From Nocardia sp. alder85J (GTDB lineage Bacteria > Actinomycetota > Actinomycetes > Mycobacteriales > Mycobacteriaceae): DNA of 64,000 bases. The notes beneath the pieces are model-generated. The model saw only the letters and a list, made by a program, of their open reading frames with translations, was not told the DNA's origin and did not search any database. The DNA is taken from assembly GCF_020176955.2 (NCBI RefSeq), contig NZ_JAIUCZ020000001.1, positions 372,001 through 436,000 on the forward strand. The letters run 5' to 3'. Shown in pieces: positions 1-8,687 of this stretch (position 1 is the first letter of the stretch; the number at the start of each line of letters is the position of its first letter). Made by a program: the position numbers and the translations under genes.

Positions 1-705
1 CGCTTCAGAGAAGGGGTTATCGTTCGACACGTGTGGCCGGGAATGGGACTGGTCGACCCCGAGCCGTGCATACAAGCCGGCGACGGTGTTCGATGTCATC
101 GACGTGCCGCGGTCGGCGTGGACAGCGCCGGGTATGACGCCGTTATTTGCTTCGATGGCGTGGAGGATGAATTCTTTGGCGAGTTCACCGGTTTCGGTGG
201 GCCAGATCTCCCAATGGATCACCTTGCGGGAGAAGATGTCGAGGATGACATACAGTTGATAATAGATTCCGCGGGCGGGGCCTTTCAATTTCGTGATGTC
301 CCACGACCACACCTGGTTCGGTGCGTCGGCCATCAGTTCGGGTTTCTTGCGCGGCGGGTGGATGGCTTGGGCGCGGCGTTCGCCGGTCTGGCCGCGCTCA
401 CGCAGTAGTCGGTACATGGTGGCCACACTGGCCAGGTAGACGCCCTCGTCGAGGAGCACCGCCCACACCTGCGCGGGTGCTTTGTCCGCGAACCGCGGCG
501 AGTCCAGCACCGCCAGAATCCGGTCGCGCTCGGCGTCGCTGAGCTGCGCCGGATGCCGACCCGGCCGCCGTTGCCGGCGCGGGTGCGGTATCGGATTACG
601 GCGCCGATACTCGGTGGCACGAGACCTTCCCAACAGCGAACAGGTCGCCGAAACACCCAGTAGCTGTTCCAATCCCGGCGTCTGCTGGGTGAGGATGGCG
701 TCTAC
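1..705 (-). CDS. IS3-family transposase OrfB (partial, runs off the window)
   Basis: The minus strand reads an IS3-type integrase-core (DDE) transposase. The HTH_21-like segment holds RPGRHPAQLSDAERDRIL. The catalytic core follows, with WSWDITKLKG (first Asp), HADRGTSM (second Asp) and NDNPFSEA (the Glu) only a few codons before the window edge, so the C-terminus is missing. The frame lies -1 relative to OrfA and stays open through the end of OrfA. No clear start codon is visible, so expression by frameshifting or translational coupling is inferred. No A-rich slippery heptamer is present at this junction. Confidence 0.8.
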
Positions 706-1163
706 TTGCCGTCGGAATCCGCGCTCTCGGAGATCTGTTCCAAGAGCGCGAAGGCTTTTCCCGCCAGATCCAGGGCAGCCTTGGTCTTACCCAGTTGTGA
801 CTCGAGTTTCTCGTTCTTCGCCGCCAGCTGCGTGGAATCGGATTTCAATTTCCGGTTCTCCGCCCGCAGCCGTTCCAACTCCTCGGTCACCGGATCCTTC
901 GCCGGTTTCCCGGTCGTCGCGGACAGAGTTCCCTTCGACTGTTGTTTACGCCAATGCTCGATATGGGAATGGTAGAGACGCTCCGACCGCAACAAGGCGC
1001 CGCGTTCCGGGCCGCCTTCTGGCAGGGCGTCGTATTCGGCGAGGATCCGCGCCTTGTACGCGGCGGTGAACGTGCGCCGCGCCGGCCGCCCCGTCTTCTT
1101 GCCCACCGGCCCATTCTGCCCCGCCGCCGTCGCGGCGGCCTGGTCGGCCAAGGTCATCGTCAC
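702..1163 (-). CDS. IS3-family transposase OrfA
   Basis: 153-residue OrfA-type protein. The N-terminal helix-turn-helix region contains RRTFTAAYKARILAEYDALP and HSHIEHWRKQQ. A leucine-zipper/coiled coil follows at about residues 88-140 (EELERLRAENRKLKSD and onward), used for multimerisation in this family. It is followed directly by OrfB in the -1 frame. The left end of the element lies outside the window. Confidence 0.85.
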   Translation of the reverse strand: MTMTLADQAAATAAGQNGPVGKKTGRPARRTFTAAYKARILAEYDALPEGGPERGALLRSERLYHSHIEHWRKQQSKGTLSATTGKPAKDPVTEELERLRAENRKLKSDSTQLAAKNEKLESQLGKTKAALDLAGKAFALLEQISESADSDGK

Positions 1164-1213
1164 TGCTCGATCGTTCCTGTCTCGCCCTGGTCTACCTCAA
1201 AGGAGTACAGCGT

Positions 1214-1247
1214 CCCCCTGTCTCATCCCAGACTGACAGACAGGGGG
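1214..1247. repeat. 10-bp inverted repeat near the outer end of the IS3 element
   Basis: CCCCCTGTCT at 1214-1223 is exactly complementary to AGACAGGGGG at 1238-1247, with a 14-base loop. It lies about 50 bases upstream of orfA, where the end of an IS3 element is expected. It may be the terminus or a hairpin restraining read-through transcription. The partner IS end is not in the window, so this cannot be settled here. Confidence 0.5.
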
Positions 1248-1281
1248 CGGATGAAAACGTTGACTTGGGAGATCTATAGCG

Positions 1282-2853
1282 CAATGCCACGTAGGGTAAG
1301 TGGTGCGTCCGTGTGGTTTGTCATGCGGCGGGTAGGCGTCGCAGGTTGATGGTGGCCGGGCCGGTGTGTCGGATTCCTTTGTCGCACTTGCGTTTTATCA
1401 GGTAGGCGTTGTGACGTCCGCGTTTGATCTTGCGTGGGTAGCTGCGGTGGCGCCGGGGTGGGTTGAGCCGGGTAGTGATCTCAGTGGCGACCGAGGCGGT
1501 CACGTCGGGGTCGGTCCAGCGGTGAGGGGGGAAAAGCCGCCGTGCCGGTGGCGGTGCGGCGGATGATGTTGAGTGCGTGGATGAACGATATTCGGTCGGG
1601 GTCCAGGTCGGCGGCTTCGGCGGCGCGGGCCATGACCGCGGCGATGGCGTAGTGGACGGTCAGCCACGCCCAGATCTCCTGATGGACCAATTCCGGCGAC
1701 TTCGACCGGAGTACGGCGCCGGGGCCGCGGAGGTGGGTTTTCAGCTGGTCGTTCGCGGTTTCGTGTTCCCAGCGCTCGTGGTAGGCGCCGGCGATCTGGT
1801 CGGCGCGCACGGCCGCGGGATCGGTGAGGGTGGTCAGCAGCACGATCAGCTCACCGTCGGGATTACGGTCGGGCACATCGTATTCCACGACGCGCACCAG
1901 GTGCGCGTCCTCGGCTTCGTCGAGGTCCTCGCCCGCGGCCGCGGCGGCCAGGATCGCTGCACGCCGCCGTTTCGACTGCACGGCAGGATCGATGAGTACC
2001 GACACGTAGGTGCCGTCCGCATGTACCCGCACCACCGGCAGGCGCAGATTGGTCGGTGCTCGCCACACCAGTTCGGCCCCACCGGCTTTCGCGGCCGCCC
2101 ACGCATCGAAGGAGTAGAAACCCCGGTCCGCGCACAAGATCTCGTCACCGAGCAGCCGCGGATACAACCGGGCAGCCGCGGCACGTTCCCCGACAGTGAT
2201 CGCGGTAACCTCCGCGGCCAGAAAAACATGCGTACCGCACTCGCTCAACGCGACCACCCGCGCTTTCGGATAGGTCGAGCGGTTGTCCCCGGACCCGTGA
2301 TACCCGAATTCGGCCACATTCGATTCGGTGTCAGCCACGTCCACATCGAAACCGTCGATGGCCACCAGCCGGCGCCCCGCCAGCCACGCCCCCCGCGTCG
2401 CCGGAGTCGCCACCGGTGCGGCAACCGACTCGAACACCCGCTCGAGAACCTTGGGCCCCAACCGTTTACGCGCCTGGGTGATCCCCGATGCCGTCGGCGG
2501 CGACCAGCCCGCATCCCAGCAACCCCACCGGGTCAGCGCCCCGGTCACCTTCACCGCGACCTCCTCATAGGAATCGCCGCCGAACAGGCACAACGCCATC
2601 GTCAGATACGCCACCACATGCGGAGGCAACTTCCCGCCCGACCGCTGCGCACGCGCCCCGCACACCATGACCGCATCCTCCACCCGAGCCCGGTCCACAA
2701 CCCCTGCCAGCACACCCAGCGACACCATGTCCGGCGTCGCCACCACCACGTCCGTCACCCCCGAGACACTGCCACACCCCCACCACAAGCACCCGAAAAA
2801 TCAAACAGCACAACCAAACCACACGGACGCACCACTTACCCTACGTGGCATTG
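1282..2853 (-). mobile_element. Complete IS4-type insertion sequence, 1572 bp
   Basis: Both ends are visible. The 39 bases at 1282-1320 are the exact reverse complement of 2815-2853 and begin CAATGCCACGTAGGG. Immediately outside both repeats lies the same 10-bp sequence ATCTATAGCG (1272-1281 and 2854-2863), a target-site duplication of the length usual for IS4-family elements. The element carries one transposase gene on the minus strand. It was inserted into a CMD/AhpD-like gene whose remains lie on both sides. Confidence 0.93.
1321..2788 (-). pseudogene. IS4-family transposase with a C-terminal frameshift
   Basis: The main frame (1481-2788, 435 aa) has an IS4 N-terminal domain (KLPPHVVAYLTMALCLFGG) and a DDE core: AIDGFDVDVADTESN, then CADRGFYSFDAWAAA, then YHERWEHETANDQLKTHLRG, the family Y-(2)-R-(3)-E-(6)-K signature. 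It ends early at FPPSPLDRPRRDRLGRH. The usual C-terminal segment (EITTRLNPPRRHRSYPRKIK to the end) continues in another frame down to 1321, beside the inverted repeat. Removing one base from the G run at 1507-1510 joins the frames. This is a real one-base insertion or a sequencing error in a homopolymer. A 435-aa product keeps all catalytic residues and might be active. Confidence 0.85.
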
Positions 2854-2863
2854 ATCTATAGCG

Positions 2864-3035
2864 GCAGCATCGCGAGCTGGGTTTCGTTGTAGTGTTCGGC
2901 GGCTTCGTTCCAGATGTGGTCGGAGACCGGGTCGATGCGGTCGCTGAGCCGGGTCACGGCCTCGGTGGGAGCCGGTGCGGCGCGTTCGGCGTCGGTGAAG
3001 AACGGGGTGTTGCGCCAGGCAACCAGGGTGTAGAG
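2864..3035 (-). pseudogene. Carboxymuconolactone decarboxylase/AhpD-like gene fragment
   Basis: The minus strand reads RLYTLVAWRNTPFFTDAERA, then AVTRLSDRIDPVSDHIWNEA and AEHYNETQLAMLPL, typical of the middle of CMD/AhpD-like proteins of about 150 residues. The N-terminal part with the CxxC centre is missing: a stop (TAA) lies directly upstream and the sigma-factor gene starts nearby. Downstream the IS4 element interrupts it. Joining across the target duplication continues with ISQVNVFIRPL at about 1240-1281, the expected next stretch, after one in-frame TAG that differs from TCG by one base. The gene is broken at both ends and by a stop. Confidence 0.75.
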
Positions 3036-3165
3036 CCGTTATCGAACGGGCGGGTCGGCGCCGGTGTCGTTCGACGAACGGGTGGTTGCCGGCGTGTGGG
3101 CGCGCGGTTACGTCCGCCCGGTTCGGTACGTCTTGTATGACGTGGGGCGAGCGAGGAAGGTAACA

Positions 3166-4035
3166 GTGGACGAGGATCAGTGGCTGGCCGACCGGTTCGA
3201 GGCGCAGCGGTCACATCTGCGGAGGGTTGCGCTGCGGATGTTGGGTTCGGCAGCGGACGCCGACGACGCGGTACAGGAGGCATGGCTGCGGTTGAGCCGT
3301 TCCAACGTCGATGAGGTGCGGGATTTGGGTCGCTGGCTGACGACCGTGGTGGGCCGGGTATGTCTGGACATGCTTCGGTCGCGGGCGACGCGGGCAGAGC
3401 AGGCGCTCGATGCCCCCGTAGAATCGAGCGCCGAATTCGAGACCTCCGACAGTGATCCCGCGCAGGAGGTGGTCTTGAGCGAGTCGGTCGGTCTCGCGCT
3501 GCTGGTAGTGCTCGATATCCTGACGCCCGATGAACGGGTCGCGTTCGTGCTGCACGATGTCTTCGCCGTACCGCACGCTGAAATCGCCCCGTTGATCGAT
3601 CGCAGCGTCGGGGCAACGAAAATGCTCGTGAGCAGGGCGCGGCGGCGCGTCCGGAACGCCGACACGGCTGCCCATCCCGACACCTCCCGCCAGCACAGCC
3701 TCGTGCAAGCGTTCCTCACGGCCGCACGGGAGGGCGACTTCGACGCGCTGCTGGAACTGCTCGATCCCGATGTCGTCTTTCGTGCCGACGCAGTGGCCCG
3801 GCAGGCTGGGGCTCCGGCCGACCTGGACGGGGCCGCGGTGTTGGCGAGACGGTTCTGTGGGCGAGCCCGCGGTGCCCGGCTCGCGCTAATCGACGGAGCT
3901 GCCGGCGCCGCCTGGGCACCCGGCGGCGTTCCGCTCGGCGTGTTCATGTTCACCGTAACGGACACGCGCATCGTCGCCATCGAACTTGTCGGCGAACCGG
4001 AACACCTCGCGCGGCTCGCGCTCACCGTCCTCTGA
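3166..4035 (+). CDS. ECF sigma factor with SnoaL-like C-terminal domain (SigJ/ECF41-like)
   Basis: Region 2 spans about residues 8-75 (RFEAQRSHLRRVALRMLGSA, DADDAVQEAWLRLSRS) and region 4 about 110-165 (LTPDERVAFVLHDVFAVPHAEIAPLI, SVGATKMLVSRARRRVR). A SnoaL/NTF2-like tail of about 110 residues follows, ending HLARLALTVL. Such tails regulate ECF41-type sigma factors in cis, without a separate anti-sigma factor. The DGGGK motif of classical ECF41 tails is not seen (RADAVARQAG stands there), so this may be a neighbouring group. GTG at 3166 is chosen because GAGGAAGG lies 5 bases upstream; an in-frame ATG at 3064 lacks a site. A broken CMD-type gene, a known partner class of ECF41 factors, lies divergently upstream. 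Confidence 0.85.
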   Translation: MDEDQWLADRFEAQRSHLRRVALRMLGSAADADDAVQEAWLRLSRSNVDEVRDLGRWLTTVVGRVCLDMLRSRATRAEQALDAPVESSAEFETSDSDPAQEVVLSESVGLALLVVLDILTPDERVAFVLHDVFAVPHAEIAPLIDRSVGATKMLVSRARRRVRNADTAAHPDTSRQHSLVQAFLTAAREGDFDALLELLDPDVVFRADAVARQAGAPADLDGAAVLARRFCGRARGARLALIDGAAGAAWAPGGVPLGVFMFTVTDTRIVAIELVGEPEHLARLALTVL

Positions 4036-4164
4036 CCAGAGCGCCTCCACCTGGTCTTCGGCGCCCGCCTGGTTACCTTCCATGCCGCCGATTCGTCAGT
4101 CCCTGTGAGCGGCTCTTCGGCGAGCCGCCGACCAACACTCAAACAGGCCAAGGGGAAAACCATC

Positions 4165-4692
4165 ATGGGACATGTTGCCGAACCGATCGTGCCACACTGG
4201 CTGCTCACGGGATTGTGCTGGCTTTTGGGCCTGGAGCTCGTGTTGTTCGCCCCGCTCAAGTTCTATCCCCGTGGCATCGGCAGTTGGCCCTCATACCTGG
4301 TGAAATTTCGCAATTGGGGTTTTCCGCCCTGGTTTTCATTCGTCGTGGGGGCCGGTGAAATCGCCGGCGGCATCCTCCTGCTGCTACCTTCGCGGAGGTT
4401 CCTCGGAGCAGTGATCGTGATCATCATCCTGGTTGGTGCCATGGTCACTCACCAAATCAACCACGACAAACTCTCCGACAGCATCTCCGCGCCGACCCAC
4501 TTGCTTCTGGCAGTGGTTATCGCGTTGTCCGTCTGGCCCGCAGACTGGCGAGACCCGCTGACGTACACCACCCTGCAACCAGGACACCATCCGGCGATCG
4601 TGTCTGCGATCGGCCCCGTCGGGTCGCCGCACCGACCAAGCATCCTCGCCCGCCCGGTAATCGACCGGTCGACCGCCGTCACCGCGGATTGA
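4165..4692 (+). CDS. DoxX-family membrane protein
   Basis: 175 residues with four hydrophobic segments: HWLLTGLCWLLGLELVLFAP, FSFVVGAGEIAGGILLLLP, FLGAVIVIIILVGAMVTHQ and LLLAVVIALSVWPADW. This is the four-helix DoxX/DoxD layout. ATG 4165 follows AGGGGAAA with suitable spacing. It begins 130 bases after the sigma factor on the same strand and may be its target or co-transcribed. DoxX proteins are often linked to redox or thiol stress; the function here is not shown by sequence. The C-terminal 35 residues are polar and unlike the family core. Confidence 0.75.
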   Translation: MGHVAEPIVPHWLLTGLCWLLGLELVLFAPLKFYPRGIGSWPSYLVKFRNWGFPPWFSFVVGAGEIAGGILLLLPSRRFLGAVIVIIILVGAMVTHQINHDKLSDSISAPTHLLLAVVIALSVWPADWRDPLTYTTLQPGHHPAIVSAIGPVGSPHRPSILARPVIDRSTAVTAD

Positions 4693-4828
4693 CCCCACCA
4701 CTGGTCCAGCGGCCGATCGGTCGATTACCCGAGCGGCGGGTGCGCGACGCGGCGGCTACCCCGAGCCCCCTGACGCCGAGCAGGTGGCGACACCCCGCCG
4801 CCGCAGCATCAGCAGCCACATCACCGCA

Positions 4829-4925
4829 CACCGAATATATTGTGCAGCCGGCCCCACTGGAAGATTGCCACGATGGCGCCGTACGCCGCCCCGATCGACA
4901 GCAGGTTCATGACCACGGCCTTCGA
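4829..4925 (-). pseudogene. MmpL/RND transporter fragment
   Basis: The minus strand reads SKAVVMNLLSIGAAYGAI and then VAIFQWGRLHNIFG, a well-conserved stretch at a membrane segment of MMPL (RND) lipid exporters. Roughly 30 codons survive. Upstream (about 4926-5040) another frame reads ALAQAVTSDPDVAHASP, which may be the preceding periplasmic part after a frameshift. The remaining 900 or so residues of a normal MmpL are absent. Confidence 0.6.
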
Positions 4926-5079
4926 TGCGAAGCGTTGCGTGCCGGATCGACGTGGATGGGCGAGGCGTGTGCCACATCGGGGTCGGATGTCACCGCCTGC
5001 GCCAGAGCCTGTGGCCCGCTCCCGGTGAATGAGTCCGCCCCGTCATCGGGGACCGGCCACAAGCACCACAACGTGAGGG

Positions 5080-5400
5080 GACAGTGGTGCTCGCAGATCG
5101 TCGGCGCCCGCCCGATCGAGGAGCGGCCGTCAGACGCCGAAGACCGCAGTGTCGCAGGACATCTCGAAAGCGATCTCATCCTCGGCGGCAAGACAAGCCA
5201 GATCGCCACTCTGGTCTGCCGCAAGACCCGTCACCTGACGATCGTGCAGCTCGCCGACCGCGGCCCCAAACCCTCGCCCCCCTCGTCCAGCGCTACGCCG
5301 ACATGCCCGCCCCGATGAAACGTACCCTGACCTGGGATCGGGGCATGGCGATGGCCGACCACCGGGCGTTCGCCGCGGCCGCCCGCGCACCCCGCACCAA
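5080..5400 (+). pseudogene. IS30-family transposase remnant
   Basis: One frame reads IVGARPIEERPSDAEDRSVA, then GHLESDLILGGKTSQIATLV and RKTRHLTIVQLADR. A second frame continues with LVQRYADMPAPMKRTLTWDR and GMAMADHRAFAAA. Together these match the IS30 core from the first catalytic Asp (GHxExDLI) to the second (LTWDRG). A frameshift near 5275-5285 separates them, and the final Glu region and N-terminal HTH are absent. Confidence 0.75.
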
Positions 5401-5509
5401 CTCCCGACGCTGAGCCTCGGTCACCACCAAATCCGGACCCGACCTCGGCCGCCCTGTCCTCACCACCGCCGAATCCTACAATTAACCAACGAATTTCAGG
5501 CGCAGAACA

Positions 5510-6136
5510 CTAGGTCTTGTCTCCCAATAGTTTGAGCCATTCGACTACGAGGGCCATGACGACGCCTGCACGGTAGGTCAGCGCCAGCTTGTCGTAGCGG
5601 GTGGCGACGGCCCGCCACTGTTTGGCCTTGTTGAAGGCCCGTTCGACGACGTTGCGTCCCTTGTACGCCTCCCGGTCGAACGAGGGCGCCCTGCCACCGT
5701 CACGGCCCTTGCGTTTCCGATTGGCGAGCTGATCGGCACGCTCGGGAATGACAGCTCGTATCCGTCTGCGGCGCAGCAGTTTCCGATTCGCTGCCGACGA
5801 ATACGCCTTGTCGCCGAGCAGTGCGTCCGGATTCGTCCGTGGTGCCCCGCCGCCGAGGCGGGGCACCCTGACACCGTCGAGCACCTCACCGAGAAAGGGA
5901 CTGTCGCCGGCCTGACCGGGCGTGATCAGCACCGACAGGCCGCGACCGGCACCATCGGTGATCAGGTGGATCTTCGTCGTCAGCCCGCCACGAGACCGGC
6001 CGATCCCGTGATCGGCAGGCTCATCGAGCAGATTCGTGTAATTCGAGGGAGCCCCCTGTGTGGCGGGCGGCGTTCGCACCGTGCTGGTGAACCCGCACGA
6101 TCGTGGTGTCGATCGACGCCACCCAGTCCAGATCAC
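5510..6136 (-). CDS. IS5-type transposase, second frame (OrfB)
   Basis: The functional part starts at about TQGAPSNYTNLLDEPADHG and continues as GIGRSRGGLTTKIHL. It includes the second catalytic Asp in LLGDKAYSSAANRKLL and the Glu in RNVVERAFNKAKQWRAVATR. It overlaps OrfA and is presumably expressed as a fusion by -1 frameshifting. The stop codon TAG is not inside the element: it is formed by the flanking CTAG target duplication at 5510-5512. Confidence 0.85.
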   Translation of the reverse strand: MIWTGWRRSTPRSCGFTSTVRTPPATQGAPSNYTNLLDEPADHGIGRSRGGLTTKIHLITDGAGRGLSVLITPGQAGDSPFLGEVLDGVRVPRLGGGAPRTNPDALLGDKAYSSAANRKLLRRRRIRAVIPERADQLANRKRKGRDGGRAPSFDREAYKGRNVVERAFNKAKQWRAVATRYDKLALTYRAGVVMALVVEWLKLLGDKT

Positions 6137-6465
6137 CGGACACGTCGGCCAGCGCGGCCAACGCGATCAGCACCTTGTCCCACGTCCCATCAGCGGCATA
6201 GCGGCGATGGCGCTTCCACACCGTCTGCCACGGCCCGAACACCGCCGGCAGGTCCCGCCACGGCCCGCTGACCCGCAGCCGGTACAGCAATCCCTCCACG
6301 ATCAGGCGGTTGTCACTGAAGTTACGGCCCACGCGCCCTTCGGATTTCGGCAGCAGCAACTCCAGAAGCTCCCACTGCGCATCCGTCAACACCCGAAACC
6401 GATCACCAACCACAACCACGACGACCATGCTGCCGCACCGCCACCGATCTATTAGGAGACACGCC
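5514..6465 (-). mobile_element. Complete IS5-type insertion sequence, about 952 bp, flanked by CTAG
   Basis: The ends carry imperfect inverted repeats: GTCTTGTCTCCCAATAG at 5514-5530 against GGCGTGTCTCCTAATAG read inward from 6465. CTAG lies directly outside both ends (5510-5513 and 6466-6469), the target duplication expected for the IS427 group of IS5. Two overlapping transposase frames on the minus strand fill the element. Confidence 0.88.
6021..6428 (-). CDS. IS5-type transposase, first frame (OrfA)
   Basis: 135 residues. The N-terminal DUF4096-like region (DRFRVLTDAQWELLELLLP, NRLIVEGLLYRLRVSGPWRDLP) leads into the first catalytic Asp in VASIDTTIVRVHQHG. After HT the frame runs into GGSLELHESAR and stops. 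The normal continuation QGAPSNYTNLL lies in the -1 frame, so a -1 shift at the CAGGGGGC run near 6053 would give the full transposase. Confidence 0.85.
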   Translation of the reverse strand: MVVVVVVGDRFRVLTDAQWELLELLLPKSEGRVGRNFSDNRLIVEGLLYRLRVSGPWRDLPAVFGPWQTVWKRHRRYAADGTWDKVLIALAALADVSGDLDWVASIDTTIVRVHQHGANAARHTGGSLELHESAR

Positions 6466-6639
6466 CTAGCCGCCGTAGAGTCGAGTGAAGTCCTGACCTG
6501 GATCGACGTTGGGCACCGTGTAATCCGACGCGCTCCCCTCGACATGGGCCTGCTCGGTTGAAGGGACGGGTTCGGGAGGCAGCGTGCGCCACTTGGCGCG
6601 CGGATCAACGGCCTGCTTTTGATCATCGCTCGTCGACAT
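6466..6639 (-). CDS. Small protein of unknown function (57 aa)
   Basis: Begins MSTSDDQKQAVDPRAKW and ends DFTRLYGG. GAGAGGG lies at normal distance upstream of the ATG. It is rich in Pro, Asp and Glu and has no membrane segment. Its stop TAG is part of the CTAG duplicated by the IS5-type element, so the insertion lies exactly at the gene end and leaves the protein intact. It follows the alkyl sulfatase gene by about 150 bases on the same strand. No family is recognised. Confidence 0.6.
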   Translation of the reverse strand: MSTSDDQKQAVDPRAKWRTLPPEPVPSTEQAHVEGSASDYTVPNVDPGQDFTRLYGG

Positions 6640-6788
6640 GATGCCCTCTCCGACTCGCATCGCCGCCCGCGCGGCGACAAATTGTCCTGCTGCCGTGGGA
6701 TTTCCGACACGACCAGCAGTGTCCAGGTTACCAAGTAGCCGATCGAGGTAGCGTGAGATACAGGCGCCATTGCACCCTCGAGGCCGGA

Positions 6789-8687
6789 TCAGGGTGTCAC
6801 GATCGGGAATGTCGGCTCGAAGACGTCCAGGACCGCACCCAGTTCCTTCAACGCCACCGGATCGCCGTCGAGCTGGATTGCCTTGCTCGATGAGAGCCTC
6901 TCGGCTACAGCCGGTTTCAGCAGAACACCGGTGAGGGCTTGTTTGGGGCCGGTGACGGTCAGACGCGCATCGGCAGCGTGTCCGCGGCGTGCGTTGAGAA
7001 CCCCTCGCTTGATCCACAGCGTCCATTGTTCGCCGAGGTCGGTGAAGTCCAGGTTGATCGTGATATCGGAGTCGGCAGCCTTATCGCCGATGATCTGTAC
7101 GGCGAGGAAGTCCAGTAGGAGCTCCACCGGCATAGCGAGGATGGTGTCCTGGCTGGCGGTCACGTACGGCGGCGGTTGCACGCCCAAACGCAATTCCTTT
7201 GCCGCACTGAGGAAGATCCCGCGCCACTGCGGGCCCTCGGCCTGATAACCCATCTGCTCGTAGGCATCGGCTTGCAGCTCGCGGGCAGCGGTGTTGTCCG
7301 GGTCGGCGAAGACGAGTGTGTGCAGGATTTCGGTGGCCCATCGGTAGTCACCGGCCTCGAATGCGCGCTTGCCCTCGGCGAGAATGGCGTCGGCTCCGGC
7401 GAATTCGACGAACCGGTGCGCGGATTCCACCGGGGGATGCGGGTGCAGTGAGACCGGGTCGCCGTCCCACATGCCCAGTTCCTTGGTGAATACCGCGCGC
7501 ACATCGTGGTGCAGGGTGCCGTGATAGCCACGGTTGGCCCAGTTCCGGCGCAACTCCTCGGGTAGTTCGATGACCTCGGCGGCCTCGAGCGGGGTGTACC
7601 CCTTGTTCGCCAAGCGCAGCGCCTGGTCGTGAATGTATTTGTAAGCATCGCGCTGTGATTCGATGAACCCGGTGATCTGCTCGTTGCCCCAGACCGGCCA
7701 GGTGTGCGGGCCGTAGTGCACCTGCGCCTCGTCGCCCCAGCGTTCGAGGGTCTCGTCGAGGTAGCGGGCGAAGTTGCGGGCATCGCGGGTCCGTGCGCCG
7801 CGCAGGGTTTGGATGTTGTGCAGTGAGTGGTTGGCGTTTTCCGCACAGGTCAAGGCTTTGAGTTGCGGTATCCAGATGTGCATTTCCTCCGGAGCCTCGG
7901 TATCGGGGGCGTAGAGGAATTCGAACTCGATGCCCGCGATCTCCCGTTTGGTACCGGTCTCGGTGATCAGATCCGTGGGAGAAATGTAGGACACCATCGG
8001 GCCGGCGGTGCTCACGATGCCCAGACCGCAGGTGATGTGCCCGTGCGCGTTCAGATCCAGCAGGCCACCGAAGGCGTAGAAGCTGCGTCGGGCCATGGCG
8101 TTACCGGCGATGACGTTCTCCCCGAGCGCATGCTTGTCGAACTGGTGGCCGGGCGCGATGATCGGCACCTTCCCCGACGAGACATCCTCGGCACCGACCA
8201 CGCCCTTGACGCCGCCGTAGTGGTCGATGTGGGTGTGGGTGTAGACCACCGCCGCGACGGGCTTGTCGCTGACGTGCTCGCGAATCATTTCCATGCCCTG
8301 GCGCGCGGATTCGACCCCGGCCATGCAGTCGATGATGATCAGTCCGTCCTCGCCCTCGACCACGGTCAGGTTGGCGATGTCGTTGTTGCGTACCTGGTAG
8401 AGCCCATCGGTCACTTTGTACAGGCCACCGTGGCGAATGATCTGGCTTTGGCGCCACAGGCTCGGGTCCACCGTGTCCGGTGCGGGGTCCTCATCGCCGA
8501 TCCAGTCGAAGTCTTGCGGATCGAAGATCACCGTCCCGTCGTCCTTGGTGACGTTTCCCGGCAGCTCGGCGATCAGCCCGCGGCGGGAATCGGTGAAGTC
8601 CTGCGTGTTCCCGAGGTCGTAGAGCGCGGCCGCATCGCGGTTGACCTGCGCGGTGTGCGTCGTCGCGGGTTTGGGCCGGTAGCACAT
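6789..8687 (-). CDS. Alkyl sulfatase (metallo-beta-lactamase fold, SdsA1/BDS1-like)
   Basis: 632 residues, the usual length for dinuclear-zinc alkyl sulfatases that release sulfate from primary alkyl sulfates such as SDS. The metallo-hydrolase domain carries the zinc motif THTHIDHYGG and later the TCAENANHSLHNIQTLRG region with further ligands. It is followed by an alkyl-sulfatase dimerisation domain (about 390-510) and an SCP2-like C-terminal domain (about 515-632), matching the three-domain plan. No signal peptide is evident, so it may be cytoplasmic. The ATG at 8687 has a GGAGT site upstream. It is flanked by two IS elements but looks intact. Confidence 0.92.
   Translation of the reverse strand: MCYRPKPATTHTAQVNRDAAALYDLGNTQDFTDSRRGLIAELPGNVTKDDGTVIFDPQDFDWIGDEDPAPDTVDPSLWRQSQIIRHGGLYKVTDGLYQVRNNDIANLTVVEGEDGLIIIDCMAGVESARQGMEMIREHVSDKPVAAVVYTHTHIDHYGGVKGVVGAEDVSSGKVPIIAPGHQFDKHALGENVIAGNAMARRSFYAFGGLLDLNAHGHITCGLGIVSTAGPMVSYISPTDLITETGTKREIAGIEFEFLYAPDTEAPEEMHIWIPQLKALTCAENANHSLHNIQTLRGARTRDARNFARYLDETLERWGDEAQVHYGPHTWPVWGNEQITGFIESQRDAYKYIHDQALRLANKGYTPLEAAEVIELPEELRRNWANRGYHGTLHHDVRAVFTKELGMWDGDPVSLHPHPPVESAHRFVEFAGADAILAEGKRAFEAGDYRWATEILHTLVFADPDNTAARELQADAYEQMGYQAEGPQWRGIFLSAAKELRLGVQPPPYVTASQDTILAMPVELLLDFLAVQIIGDKAADSDITINLDFTDLGEQWTLWIKRGVLNARRGHAADARLTVTGPKQALTGVLLKPAVAERLSSSKAIQLDGDPVALKELGAVLDVFEPTFPIVTP

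Noticed and set aside
21..408. A plus-strand gene at the left edge
   Set aside because: It is antisense to the IS3 transposase core, whose catalytic residues are clear on the minus strand.
2954..3616. A 220-residue minus-strand gene opposite the sigma factor
   Set aside because: The Arg/Pro-rich product has no domain. The sigma factor's conserved regions and ribosome-binding site decide for the plus strand. Only the CMD fragment at 2864-3035, in a different minus frame, is supported.
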